Source: Cellulosimicrobium cellulans
Lineage (GTDB): Bacteria > Actinomycetota > Actinomycetes > Actinomycetales > Cellulomonadaceae
Assembly (NCBI RefSeq): GCF_006539945.1
Contig: NZ_BJNZ01000006.1
Coordinates: forward strand, 62,001-126,000
Reading direction: 5' to 3'
Length of the DNA stretch: 64,000 nucleotides
Below are positions 33,952 to 42,069 of this stretch, in pieces. Numbering within the stretch: position 1 is the stretch's first letter; each line of letters begins with the position of its first letter. Below the pieces are notes generated by a model. It saw nothing but the letters and a program-made list of their open reading frames with translations. It had not been told where the DNA came from and did no database searches. The position numbers and the translations under genes were made by a program.

Positions 33952-35061
33952 GTGACGTCATCACGCGCCACGCTGATCCAGGTGGCACAGCGGGCCGGGG
34001 TCTCCCTGGCCTCGACCTCCCGCGCCCTGCACGGGACGGGCGCGAGCCCGGCGATGGTCGAGCGCGTGCGCGCCGCGGCCACGGAGCTGGGCTACAGCCC
34101 GGACGCGATCGGGCGGTCGCTGCGCCTGAAGAAGACGTTCCAGGTCGCGTTCGCCGTCGCCGACATCGGCAACCCCGTCTACGTCGAGATGATGACGGCG
34201 ATCCACGAGGTCCTCGCGCCGCACGGCTACCGCGTCGTCGTCATGACGACCGGGGACACGACGTCCTCGACCGTCGAGCTCGTGCGCAGCCTGTCGCGCG
34301 GCTTCGTCGACGCGATGATCCTCAGCCCCTTGCGCACCGACGACGAGCTCGTCGAGGAGATCCGGCAGGCGCCGGTCCCGGTCGTCGTCATCGGTCGCAC
34401 CCTCGCCGACCGCGGCATCGACTCCGTCTCCACCGACTCGGCGGGCGGCATCGGCGATGCGGTGCGCCACCTGCTCGGCCTCGGCCGCCGCCGGCTCGCG
34501 TTCCTCAACGGCCCGCTCGACACCACCCCGGGCGAGGCGCGCCAGCGCGGCTTCGACGCCGCGACGCGCGCCGCCGAGTTCACGGGGGAGCGCGCGGACG
34601 CCGTCGTCGCGACGGACTTCACCGTGGCCGCGGGCCTCGCCGCGACGCGCGAGCTCCTCGACGGGTCCGACGGCGGCGCGCGCCCGGACGCGATCGTCGC
34701 GGCCAACGACCTGCTCGCCATCGGGGCGATCCGGGCCGTGCGCGAGCGTGGCCTGTCGGTCCCCGAGGACGTCGCGGTGACCGGGATGGACGACACCGAG
34801 ATCGGCCGGGTGTTCCAGCCCAGCCTCACGAGCGTCTCGCTCGGCTCGACCGAGCGCGGGCGGATCGCCGCGGAGCTCGTGGTCGACCTCGTGGACGGCG
34901 ACGCGCAGGCCGGGCGCCACACCGCGGTCGGTCCGCGCCTCGTCGTGCGCGAGTCGACCGCCGCGCCGGCCGCGACGCCCGAGGCGTCCGGGCAGCACGA
35001 GGCGAGCGACGCCGTCGGGCACGGGGCGAGCGCCGACGCCGCGGGAGGGGTGACCCGATGA
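33952..35061 (+). CDS. LacI-family repressor of the ribosylglycohydrolase operon
   Basis: A 369-residue LacI/GalR repressor. The HTH is LIQVAQRAGVSLASTSRALH, the hinge GYSPDAIGRSLRLKKTF, and the ligand domain has FAVADIGNPVYVEMMTAI, GFVDAMILSPLR, STDSAGGIGDAVRHLLG, RLAFLNGPLD, IVAANDLLAIGAI and VAVTGMDDTEIGRVFQPSLTSV. A 30-residue Ala/His-rich tail is extra. The GTG at 33952 has GAGGTGG upstream. It overlaps the permease gene by 4 bp (ATGA), so it is the first cistron, and two perfect operators lie in its leader. Confidence 0.92.
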   Translation: MTSSRATLIQVAQRAGVSLASTSRALHGTGASPAMVERVRAAATELGYSPDAIGRSLRLKKTFQVAFAVADIGNPVYVEMMTAIHEVLAPHGYRVVVMTTGDTTSSTVELVRSLSRGFVDAMILSPLRTDDELVEEIRQAPVPVVVIGRTLADRGIDSVSTDSAGGIGDAVRHLLGLGRRRLAFLNGPLDTTPGEARQRGFDAATRAAEFTGERADAVVATDFTVAAGLAATRELLDGSDGGARPDAIVAANDLLAIGAIRAVRERGLSVPEDVAVTGMDDTEIGRVFQPSLTSVSLGSTERGRIAAELVVDLVDGDAQAGRHTAVGPRLVVRESTAAPAATPEASGQHEASDAVGHGASADAAGGVTR

Positions 35062-36020
35062 GCGCACCGACCCTCGCGGGCGACCCGCACGCCGCGGCCG
35101 CGCGTCGACCCGACCGCGGCGCCCCGCGCCGGACCGGCGGGATGGCCCGCGCCAAGCGGCGCGAGGCGATCGCGCTCGTCATGCCGTCGCTCCTGCCGAT
35201 CCTCGTGCTCAGCGTCGCGCCGCTCGTCATGGGTGTCGCGCTCGCGTTCACGGACGCGCGGCTCGTGCGCCACCCGGACTACCAGTTCGTGGGCGTCGAC
35301 AACTTCGTGCGCCTCGCGGACAACTCGTTCTTCTGGGACTCGTTCCGCATCGGCATGATCTGGGCCGTCTCGGTGACGCTGCTCCAGCTCGTCGCCGCGA
35401 TGGGACTCGCGCTCCTGCTCAACTCCGGGCTGCGGCTCCAGGGGCTGACGCGCGTCCTCGCACTCATCCCCTGGGCCATGCCCCCGGTCGTCGTGGCGAT
35501 CATGTGGCAGATGATCTACTCGCCCAACGCCGGGCCGCTCAACGCGTTCCTCGGCGCCCTCGGGCTCCCGGACGACATCAACTGGCTCGCCGACTTCTCG
35601 ACCGCGCTGCCCGCGGTGATCGTCGTCGGCGTCTGGGTCGGCATGCCGCAGACCACCGTGACGCTGCTCGCCGGTCTCCAGCAGATCCCGGACGAGCTGC
35701 ACGAGGCCGCCGCGATGGACGGTGCGGGCGCGTGGCGCCGCTTCACCGCGGTGACGCTCCCGAGCCTGCGCCCGATCATCACGTCGATCACGTCGCTGAA
35801 CTTCATCTGGAACTTCAACTCGTTCTCGCTGGTCTACGTGCTCACCGAGGGCGGGCCGGGCGGCCGGACCATGCTGCCGATGCTCTTCACGTACCTGGAG
35901 GCGTTCAAGAACCGGAACATCGGGTACGCCGCCGCGATGGGCGTGGTCCTCGTGGTGGTCGTCGTCCTCCTGCTCGCGATCTACCTGCGGTCGCAGTTCC
36001 GCTCCGAGAAGGAGAGCTGA
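35058..36020 (+). CDS. ABC sugar importer permease, MalF/UgpA type
   Basis: A 320-residue inner-membrane permease of the carbohydrate CUT1 family. After a basic N-terminal tail come six hydrophobic helices, beginning AIALVMPSLLPILVLSVAPL. The EAA loop that contacts the ATPase is LHEAAAMDGAGAWRRFTAVTLPSLRP, residues near 210-235. Pairs with the next permease (3-bp gap) and the binding lipoprotein. No ATPase gene is in the operon, so a shared MsiK-type ATPase encoded elsewhere is expected, as is usual in actinomycetes. Confidence 0.92.
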   Translation: MSAPTLAGDPHAAAARRPDRGAPRRTGGMARAKRREAIALVMPSLLPILVLSVAPLVMGVALAFTDARLVRHPDYQFVGVDNFVRLADNSFFWDSFRIGMIWAVSVTLLQLVAAMGLALLLNSGLRLQGLTRVLALIPWAMPPVVVAIMWQMIYSPNAGPLNAFLGALGLPDDINWLADFSTALPAVIVVGVWVGMPQTTVTLLAGLQQIPDELHEAAAMDGAGAWRRFTAVTLPSLRPIITSITSLNFIWNFNSFSLVYVLTEGGPGGRTMLPMLFTYLEAFKNRNIGYAAAMGVVLVVVVVLLLAIYLRSQFRSEKES

Positions 36021-36023
36021 CCC

Positions 36024-36851
36024 GTGCGCGCACTCGTCCGCCCGGCCCAGTACGTGGCCCTCGCGTTCTACATCCTCTTCCTCGGCTTCCCGCTGCTGTG
36101 GCTCATCTCGGCGTCGCTCAAGTCGTCGGGCGAGCTCAACTCGCTGACCGTGAGCCTGATCCCGCAGGACTTCCACTGGGAGAACTACTCGCAGGCGCTC
36201 TCGCGGCAGGGCCTCGTGCGCTCGGCGTGGAACAGCGCGATCGTCGCGGTCGTCTCGACGGCGCTCGTCATCGTCATCGCGCTGCCCGCGTCGTACGTGC
36301 TCGCGCGCCTGCGCGGCAAGATCCGCGCGGCGGGCGTGGGCTGGATCCTCGTGAGCCAGGTGTTCCCGGTGATCCTCATCATCCTTCCGCTGTTCCTCAT
36401 CCTGCGGACCGTCGGCCTCACGGACTCGTTGGTCGGGCTCACGCTCGTCCACACCACCTACACCCTGCCGTTCGCGCTGTGGATGATGCAGGGCTACGTC
36501 TCCGCGATCCCGGTCGACCTCGAGGAGGCGGGCTCCATGGACGGCGCGAGCCGGTTCACCGTGCTCCGCAGGATCGTCTTCCCGCTGCTCATGCCGGGCG
36601 TCGTCGCGACGGCGATGTTCAGCTTCGTCTCCTCGTGGAACGAGTTCTTCTTCGCGCTCGTCCTGCTCCAGTCGCCCGAGAACTACACGCTGCCCATCAC
36701 GCTGAAGATGTTCATCGGCGGCGAGGGCAAGGTGGCGCTCGGTCCGCTCGCCGCGGGCTCCGTGCTCGCGGCCATCCCCAGCATCGTCTTCTTCTCGATC
36801 ATGCAGAAGAAGCTCACCGGCGGCCTGCTCTCGGGCGCGGTGAAGGGCTGA
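36024..36851 (+). CDS. ABC sugar importer permease, MalG/UgpE type
   Basis: A 275-residue permease, second half of the heterodimer. It has six helices (YVALAFYILFLGFPLLWLIS first) and the EAA motif IPVDLEEAGSMDGASRFTVLRRIVFPL cut here as LEEAGSMDGASRFTVL. The large external loop LNSLTVSLIPQDFHWENYSQ is typical of MalG-like subunits. GTG start, 3 bp after the previous stop, so translationally coupled. Confidence 0.92.
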   Translation: MRALVRPAQYVALAFYILFLGFPLLWLISASLKSSGELNSLTVSLIPQDFHWENYSQALSRQGLVRSAWNSAIVAVVSTALVIVIALPASYVLARLRGKIRAAGVGWILVSQVFPVILIILPLFLILRTVGLTDSLVGLTLVHTTYTLPFALWMMQGYVSAIPVDLEEAGSMDGASRFTVLRRIVFPLLMPGVVATAMFSFVSSWNEFFFALVLLQSPENYTLPITLKMFIGGEGKVALGPLAAGSVLAAIPSIVFFSIMQKKLTGGLLSGAVKG

Positions 36852-36922
36852 CCGTGATCCCCTCCACGCCCGGTCCCGCCCCCAGGCTCTCCCGACCCCA
36901 CCCCCACCCGAAAGGTAGAACC

Positions 36923-38212
36923 ATGAAGACTCGTGGTGCGTCCATCGCCGCATGCCTCACGATCACGACCCTGCTCGTCGCGTCCTGCTCCAGCGGGGGC
37001 GGCAGCGGGGACGACGGCGCCGACGGCGGCCCGGTGACGCTGAAGTTCCAGTCGCTGTCCGACCAGCCCGCCGCGATCGAGGCGACCGAGAAGATCGTCG
37101 CCGACTGGAACGAGGCCAACCCCGACGTCCAGGTCGAGATCGTGCCCGCGGGCTGGGACGGGATCTACGACAAGCTCATCACCCAGTTCAACGGCGGCGC
37201 CGCGCCGGACATCATCCACTACGAGGCCGCGAGCATCGTGCCCTTCGCCGTGGACGGCTACCTCGCCGACCTGTCCGAGTACATGTCGGACGAGAAGCGC
37301 GCCGACATCCCCGAGGGCATCCTCGACTCCGTGACGGTCGACGACCAGGTCATCGCGTACCCGACCGAGCTCCAGTCCTACATGGTGTTCGCGAACAAGA
37401 CGATGCTCGAGGCTGCGGGCGTCGAGATCCCCACGGGCGACACGATGACGTGGGACGAGCTGCGCGAGATCGCGAAGGCCACCACGAAGGACGGCGCGTA
37501 CGGGCTCGGGTGGGGGCTCGCGAGCCCGACGGCCGCGTTCATGGCCATGGCGCCCGGGTTCGGCGGTCAGTACTTCGAGGGCACCGGCGCCGACGCGATC
37601 ATCACCATCGGCGAGGGCGAGATGGCCCTGCCGGAGCTCGTCGACGAGATGGCGCACACCGACAGCACCGTGCTGCCGGTGACGCTCACGCAGTCCGGCT
37701 CGGAGACGCTCGCGTCGTTCTACGCGGGGCAGGTCGCGATGACGGTCCAGGGCTCGTTCCAGGCCGCGAACATCGCGAACGACGCACCCGAGGGCTTCGA
37801 CTGGGTCGTGCTGCCCCCGCTCGAGGGCCCCGACGGCGCCGAGCAGGCCGCCAACCCGCAGACGCTCTCGGTGAACATCGACTCCGAGCACGTCGAGGAG
37901 TCCGCGGAGTTCATCGAGTTCTTCACCGACACGGAGAACCTCGCCGCGCTCAACGAGGCGGACGCGCTCATCCCGGCCACGACGTCGGCGCAGGAGGCCA
38001 TGGCGGCCTCGCTCGGCGACGAGAACGGCTGGTCGACGATCCTCTCGTCCGGCCAGTACCTCACGTCGGCGCCGTACCTGTTCGTCGACGCGTACGCGCA
38101 GTGGAAGGACACGGTCGCGACGCCCGCGTACCAGAAGTTCCTCGCCCAGGAGATCGACGCCGACCAGCTCGCGACCGAGCTCGAGGCCGGCTGGGACGAG
38201 ATCACCAAGTAG
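36923..38212 (+). CDS. ABC importer substrate-binding lipoprotein
   Basis: A 429-residue extracytoplasmic solute-binding protein (family 1). The lipoprotein signal is SIAACLTITTLLVASCSS with the lipidated Cys near residue 21, followed by a Gly/Asp-rich linker. The binding fold has VTLKFQSLSDQPAAIEATEK, VDGYLADLSEYM, YPTELQSYMVFANK, MTWDELREIAKA, GQVAMTVQGSFQ and AAEFIEFF-like ESAEFIEFFTDTENLAAL. The tail LEAGWDEI is usual. A strong hairpin directly follows the gene and probably makes it the most abundant product. Ligand not readable; context suggests a ribosylated compound or sugar. Confidence 0.92.
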   Translation: MKTRGASIAACLTITTLLVASCSSGGGSGDDGADGGPVTLKFQSLSDQPAAIEATEKIVADWNEANPDVQVEIVPAGWDGIYDKLITQFNGGAAPDIIHYEAASIVPFAVDGYLADLSEYMSDEKRADIPEGILDSVTVDDQVIAYPTELQSYMVFANKTMLEAAGVEIPTGDTMTWDELREIAKATTKDGAYGLGWGLASPTAAFMAMAPGFGGQYFEGTGADAIITIGEGEMALPELVDEMAHTDSTVLPVTLTQSGSETLASFYAGQVAMTVQGSFQAANIANDAPEGFDWVVLPPLEGPDGAEQAANPQTLSVNIDSEHVEESAEFIEFFTDTENLAALNEADALIPATTSAQEAMAASLGDENGWSTILSSGQYLTSAPYLFVDAYAQWKDTVATPAYQKFLAQEIDADQLATELEAGWDEITK

Positions 38213-38218
38213 CAGCGA

Positions 38219-38248
38219 CCGGGGCGGTCGCGCACGCGACCGCCCCGG
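38219..38248. terminator. Intra-operon hairpin after the binding-protein gene
   Basis: CCGGGGCGGTCGCG (38219-38232) pairs perfectly with CGCGACCGCCCCGG (38235-38248) across a 2-base gap, 7 bp after the stop of the binding-protein gene. It may stabilise the upstream mRNA or partly terminate, with read-through into the catabolic genes. Confidence 0.7.
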
Positions 38249-38319
38249 CCGGGAACCGCGACCCGACGGGTCGCACCGGGCGCGTCGCGCGCCGAGGAGA
38301 GATCGACAGGGAGTGGACC

Positions 38320-39549
38320 GTGACCTGGCTGGACGACCGAGCGGTGGCAGTGATCACCGGAGCGGCGGTGGGGGACGCGCTGGGGGGCGCCACCGAGGGC
38401 TGGACCCCCGAGCAGATCGAGGAGCGCCACGGGGGGCGCGTGACGGGGATCGTCGAGCCCTGGTACCCGAACTGGCAGGACGCGCGTCCGATCGCGCCCT
38501 ACCACAAGGGTGACGGGCACATCACGGACGACACCCTCATGACGCGCGCGCTCGTGGAGGTGTACGCGAAGCGCCGCGAGCACCTCGACGCGTACGCGAT
38601 GGCCGAGGACCTCGTGCCCCTCATGATCGGCGAGCCGCGCTGGATCCCCGAGCTGGAGTCGACCGCGCTGCTGCTCCAGCGCGTGTTCCTCGCCGAGAAG
38701 TGGATCGTCGCGCGCCTGCACTACGGGCACGTCGACCCGCGCGAGGCGGGCGTCGGGAACGTCGTCAACTGCGGCGCCGCGATGTACGTCGCGCCCGTCG
38801 GGCTCGCGAACGCGGGCGACCCGCGCGGCGCGTACGCCGAGGCGATCGACCTCACGGGCGCGCACCAGTCGAGCTACGGCCGCGAGGCCGCGGGCGTGTT
38901 CGCGGCCATGGTCGCCGCGTCGGTCGCACCCGGGGCGACGGTCGACGACGTCGTGCACGCCGCGCTCGACGTCGCGCACGACGGCACGGCCGCCGCGCTC
39001 CAGGCCGTCGTCGAGGCGTTCGACGGCTGGACGACGGCGCCCACGACGGACGAGGAGGAGCGCGCCCTCGCGCGGCTGATCCGGGAGACGGTCGCGCCGT
39101 TCGACTCCGTCGGGCCCGCGTACCGGCAGATGTCGATGGACGCGCGACGCCCGTCGCGCACCAAGTCCATCGAGGAGCTGCCCGCGGCGCTCGGCTTCGT
39201 GCTCGGGCACCGCGGCGACTTCCGCGGCGCGGTCCTCGGCGCGGTGAACTACGGGCGCGACGCCGACTCGATCGCCGTGATGGCCGGCGCGGTGTGCGCG
39301 GGCCTCGGCGGGACGGCCGTCGTGCCCGACGAGTGGCTCGACGCGATCGAGGAGGCGAGCCGCATGGACGTCCGCGAGACGGGTCGCCTCATGGCGTCCG
39401 CCGCGCAGGACATCCTCCGCGCCGACCGCGAGCGCGCGACGTCGCGCCTGCGCGCGCTCGCCGAGCTCGGCGGGGCGTCCGTGGACGGCGCCGGTCTCGG
39501 CGTGCACGACGGCGAGGCGCGCGCCGCGCGGGCGGGTGACCCGGCGTGA
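38320..39549 (+). CDS. ADP-ribosylglycohydrolase-family protein 1
   Basis: A 409-residue DraG/ARH-fold protein with the binuclear-metal motifs intact: GAAVGDALGGATEGW at the start, GDGHITDDTLMTRAL (family TDDT) near residue 70, and NYGRDADSIAVMAGAVCAGLGGT near 315. These enzymes remove ADP-ribose, or ribose-like groups, from proteins or small molecules with Mg2+. GTG start with GGGAG 7 bp upstream. The last bases overlap the second hydrolase gene (GTGA). Cytoplasmic. In this operon the likely job is cleavage of an imported glycoside rather than protein repair (inference). Confidence 0.85.
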   Translation: MTWLDDRAVAVITGAAVGDALGGATEGWTPEQIEERHGGRVTGIVEPWYPNWQDARPIAPYHKGDGHITDDTLMTRALVEVYAKRREHLDAYAMAEDLVPLMIGEPRWIPELESTALLLQRVFLAEKWIVARLHYGHVDPREAGVGNVVNCGAAMYVAPVGLANAGDPRGAYAEAIDLTGAHQSSYGREAAGVFAAMVAASVAPGATVDDVVHAALDVAHDGTAAALQAVVEAFDGWTTAPTTDEEERALARLIRETVAPFDSVGPAYRQMSMDARRPSRTKSIEELPAALGFVLGHRGDFRGAVLGAVNYGRDADSIAVMAGAVCAGLGGTAVVPDEWLDAIEEASRMDVRETGRLMASAAQDILRADRERATSRLRALAELGGASVDGAGLGVHDGEARAARAGDPA

Positions 39550-41039
39550 GGCTCACGTGGGCCCAGCCCGAGGACCTGCTCGCCCACGAGCTCGTCCAGG
39601 CGGCGGCGGAGGGCAAGGACGCCGCGGCGCTCGCGGACGTGCGCGAGCGCTGGACCGCTGCGGGCGGCGACCCCGTCCCCGCGGTGAGCGGGGCCGGCCC
39701 GGTCCCCGCGACCCCGGCGCTGCGCGCGCTCGCGCGCGACCTGCTCGTGGAGCTCGACGCGCTGCCCGCGGCGCCCGCGCCGCACGAGCCCGACGACTGG
39801 GACGCGATCCTCGCCACGCTCCCGGCGGCGCCCGGCCTGCCCACCCGCCCGGGCGCCGTCGGGTCCTCCGGCGGCTTCGCGGCCGGTGCGCCGACCGGAA
39901 CCGCCGCCGACGCCGCGTACGCGGACCGCGTGCTCGGCGCGTGGACCGGGCGCGCGGCGGGCTGCCTGCTCGGCAAGCCCGTGGAGAAGATCCCGCGCGC
40001 CGGGATCGAGGAGATCCTGCGCGCGACGGGCCGGTGGCCGCTCGACCGCTGGTTCACCGCCGTCGGCCTGCCCGACGACGTCGCCGCGCGCTGGCCGTGG
40101 AACCGGCGCAGCGCCCCGACGTCGCTCGAGGAGAACATCGACGGGATGCCCGAGGACGACGACCTCAACTACCCGATCCTCGCGCTCGCCCTGCTGGAGC
40201 GGCACGGGCGCGGCTTCACGACGGACGACGTCGCGCAGCTCTGGCTCGACGCTCTGCCCGCGGGCCGGGTGTTCACGGCCGAGCGCGCCGCGTACCGCAA
40301 CATCCTCGACGCGCGGCCCGTGCCGGAGACGGCGACGCACCACAACCCGTTCCGGGAGTGGATCGGCGCGCTCATCCGCACGGACGTGCTCGGCTGGGTC
40401 TCGCCGGGCGACGTGCGCGAGGCCGCACGCCTCGCGTGGACGGACGCGCGCCTGAGCCACACGCGCAACGGCGTGTACGGCGCGATGTGGGCGGCCGCGC
40501 TCGCGTCCGCGGCGATGGTCTGCGAGACGGTGGACGAGGTGCTCGACGCGGCGGACGCCGTCGTGCCGCCGGGCAGCCGCCTGGCCGCCGCGATCCGGCT
40601 CGGCCGCGACGCGGGCCGCGACGGCGACGCGTCCGAGGCGGGCGTGCGAGCCGGGCTCGACACGATCCACGCCGCGTACGGCGACCTGCACTGGGTGCAC
40701 GTGCTCGACAACGCCGCGGTGATCGCCTACGCGCTCACCGCGGGGCGCGGCGCGGACGGCCGCGGCGACTTCGGCGCGAGCGTCGCGATCGCCGTCACCG
40801 CGGGCTGGGACACCGACTCCGCGGGGGCGACGGTCGGCGGCGTGGTGGGTGCGCTGCAGGGCGTCGAGGGCATCGGCCAGCGGTGGACGCGCCCGCTCGA
40901 CGGCCACATCGCGACCTCGCTGCCCGGCGGCGAGCAGAGGATCGTGGACCTCGCGGCGCGGACGGTCGCGCTCGCGACGGTCCCGGTCGTGGTGGCCGGG
41001 GGAGCCGTGCAGGGTCCCACGGAGGAGGCACAGGCATGA
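39546..41039 (+). CDS. ADP-ribosylglycohydrolase-family protein 2
   Basis: A 497-residue second member of the family, only distantly similar to the first. Residues 1-110 are an extra N-terminal region (MRLTWAQPEDLLAHELVQAA, then a Pro/Ala linker). The hydrolase fold begins at about 118 (AYADRVLGAWTGRAAGCLLG). Where the family has TDDT it reads MPEDDDLNYPILALALLE, so metal ligands are changed but still acidic. The later motif GWDTDSAGATVGGVVGAL is intact. GTG start overlapping the previous stop by 4 bp, and its own stop overlaps ribokinase ATG. Two non-identical hydrolases suggest two linkages or substrates. Confidence 0.83.
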   Translation: MRLTWAQPEDLLAHELVQAAAEGKDAAALADVRERWTAAGGDPVPAVSGAGPVPATPALRALARDLLVELDALPAAPAPHEPDDWDAILATLPAAPGLPTRPGAVGSSGGFAAGAPTGTAADAAYADRVLGAWTGRAAGCLLGKPVEKIPRAGIEEILRATGRWPLDRWFTAVGLPDDVAARWPWNRRSAPTSLEENIDGMPEDDDLNYPILALALLERHGRGFTTDDVAQLWLDALPAGRVFTAERAAYRNILDARPVPETATHHNPFREWIGALIRTDVLGWVSPGDVREAARLAWTDARLSHTRNGVYGAMWAAALASAAMVCETVDEVLDAADAVVPPGSRLAAAIRLGRDAGRDGDASEAGVRAGLDTIHAAYGDLHWVHVLDNAAVIAYALTAGRGADGRGDFGASVAIAVTAGWDTDSAGATVGGVVGALQGVEGIGQRWTRPLDGHIATSLPGGEQRIVDLAARTVALATVPVVVAGGAVQGPTEEAQA

Positions 41040-42016
41040 GCACGACGGCGGACGGGGAGCAGGGCGCCACGGTCCCGGGCGGGTCGGGACGGGTCGTGGT
41101 GGTCGGGTCGGCGAACGTCGACCTCGTCGTCGACGTTCCGCGCCACCCCGGCGGCGGAGAGACCATCCTCGGCGGCGAGCTGCGGCGCAACCCCGGCGGC
41201 AAGGGCGCAAACCAGGCGGTCGGCGCGGCGCGTGCGGGCGGTGCCGACACGACGTTCGTCGGCGCGCTCGGGCACGACGACGCGGCGGACCTGCTGCTCG
41301 CGTCGCTCCACCGCGGCGGCGTGCGGACCGACCTCGTCGAGCGCGTGGACGCCGCGACGGGCACCGCGCTCATCACCGTCTCGCCCGACGGCGAGAACGC
41401 GATCGTCGTCGCGCCCGGCGCGAACTCGCACGTGACGGTCGGCGCGGCACAGGCGGAGCGGATCGCTGCGGCGGACGTCGTCCTCGCGCAGCTCGAGATC
41501 CCGCTCGACGTCGTGCGCGCCGCCGCCGCGGCACGCCGCCCGGGCGCGCTGCTGGTCCTCAACGCGGCGCCGTCGCGCGACCTGCCCGACGACGTCTGGG
41601 CCGCGCTCGACGTGCTCGTCGTCAACGAGCACGAGGCGGCGGACCTGGCGGGCGCCGCCGGCGACGCCGACCCGAGCGCGCTCGCGGGGCTGCTGCTGGA
41701 GCGCGTGCCGGCCGTCGTCGTGACGCTGGGCGGCCGGGGGAGCCTCGTGCTCGAACGACTGCCCGGCGGCAATCTGCAGTTCCTCGTGCCTGCGGTCCCC
41801 GTTGAGGCGGTCGACACGACCGGCGCGGGCGACACGTTCTGCGGCGTCCTCGCCGCGGCGCTCGCGCGCGGCGCGGACCTGCCCGACGCCGCGCGGCTGG
41901 CCGCCGCCGCGGGTGCGCTCGCGGTGACCCGCCCCGGGGCGCAGGACGCCGTGCCCGACGCGGCGGACGTCGTCGCGCTCGCCGAGCGCGCCGAGAACCC
42001 CGCCCGACCGACCTGA
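41036..42016 (+). CDS. rbsK: Ribokinase-like PfkB sugar kinase
   Basis: A 326-residue PfkB-family kinase, closest in motifs to ribokinase: VVVVGSANVDLVVDVPRHPGG, RRNPGGKGANQAVGAARAG and the C-terminal catalytic signature VDTTGAGDTFCGVLAAAL with the base Asp. It would phosphorylate D-ribose to ribose-5-phosphate with ATP. Start ATG overlaps the upstream stop and has GGAGGAGG. Its place right after two ADP-ribosylglycohydrolases suggests it captures the ribose they release. Other pentose or nucleoside substrates are possible within the family. Confidence 0.87.
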   Translation: MSTTADGEQGATVPGGSGRVVVVGSANVDLVVDVPRHPGGGETILGGELRRNPGGKGANQAVGAARAGGADTTFVGALGHDDAADLLLASLHRGGVRTDLVERVDAATGTALITVSPDGENAIVVAPGANSHVTVGAAQAERIAAADVVLAQLEIPLDVVRAAAAARRPGALLVLNAAPSRDLPDDVWAALDVLVVNEHEAADLAGAAGDADPSALAGLLLERVPAVVVTLGGRGSLVLERLPGGNLQFLVPAVPVEAVDTTGAGDTFCGVLAAALARGADLPDAARLAAAAGALAVTRPGAQDAVPDAADVVALAERAENPARPT

Positions 42017-42069
42017 GCCACTCCGCAGCACGTCCGAGCGCGGGCCCGGCCCGCCGAGGGAAAGGCACC

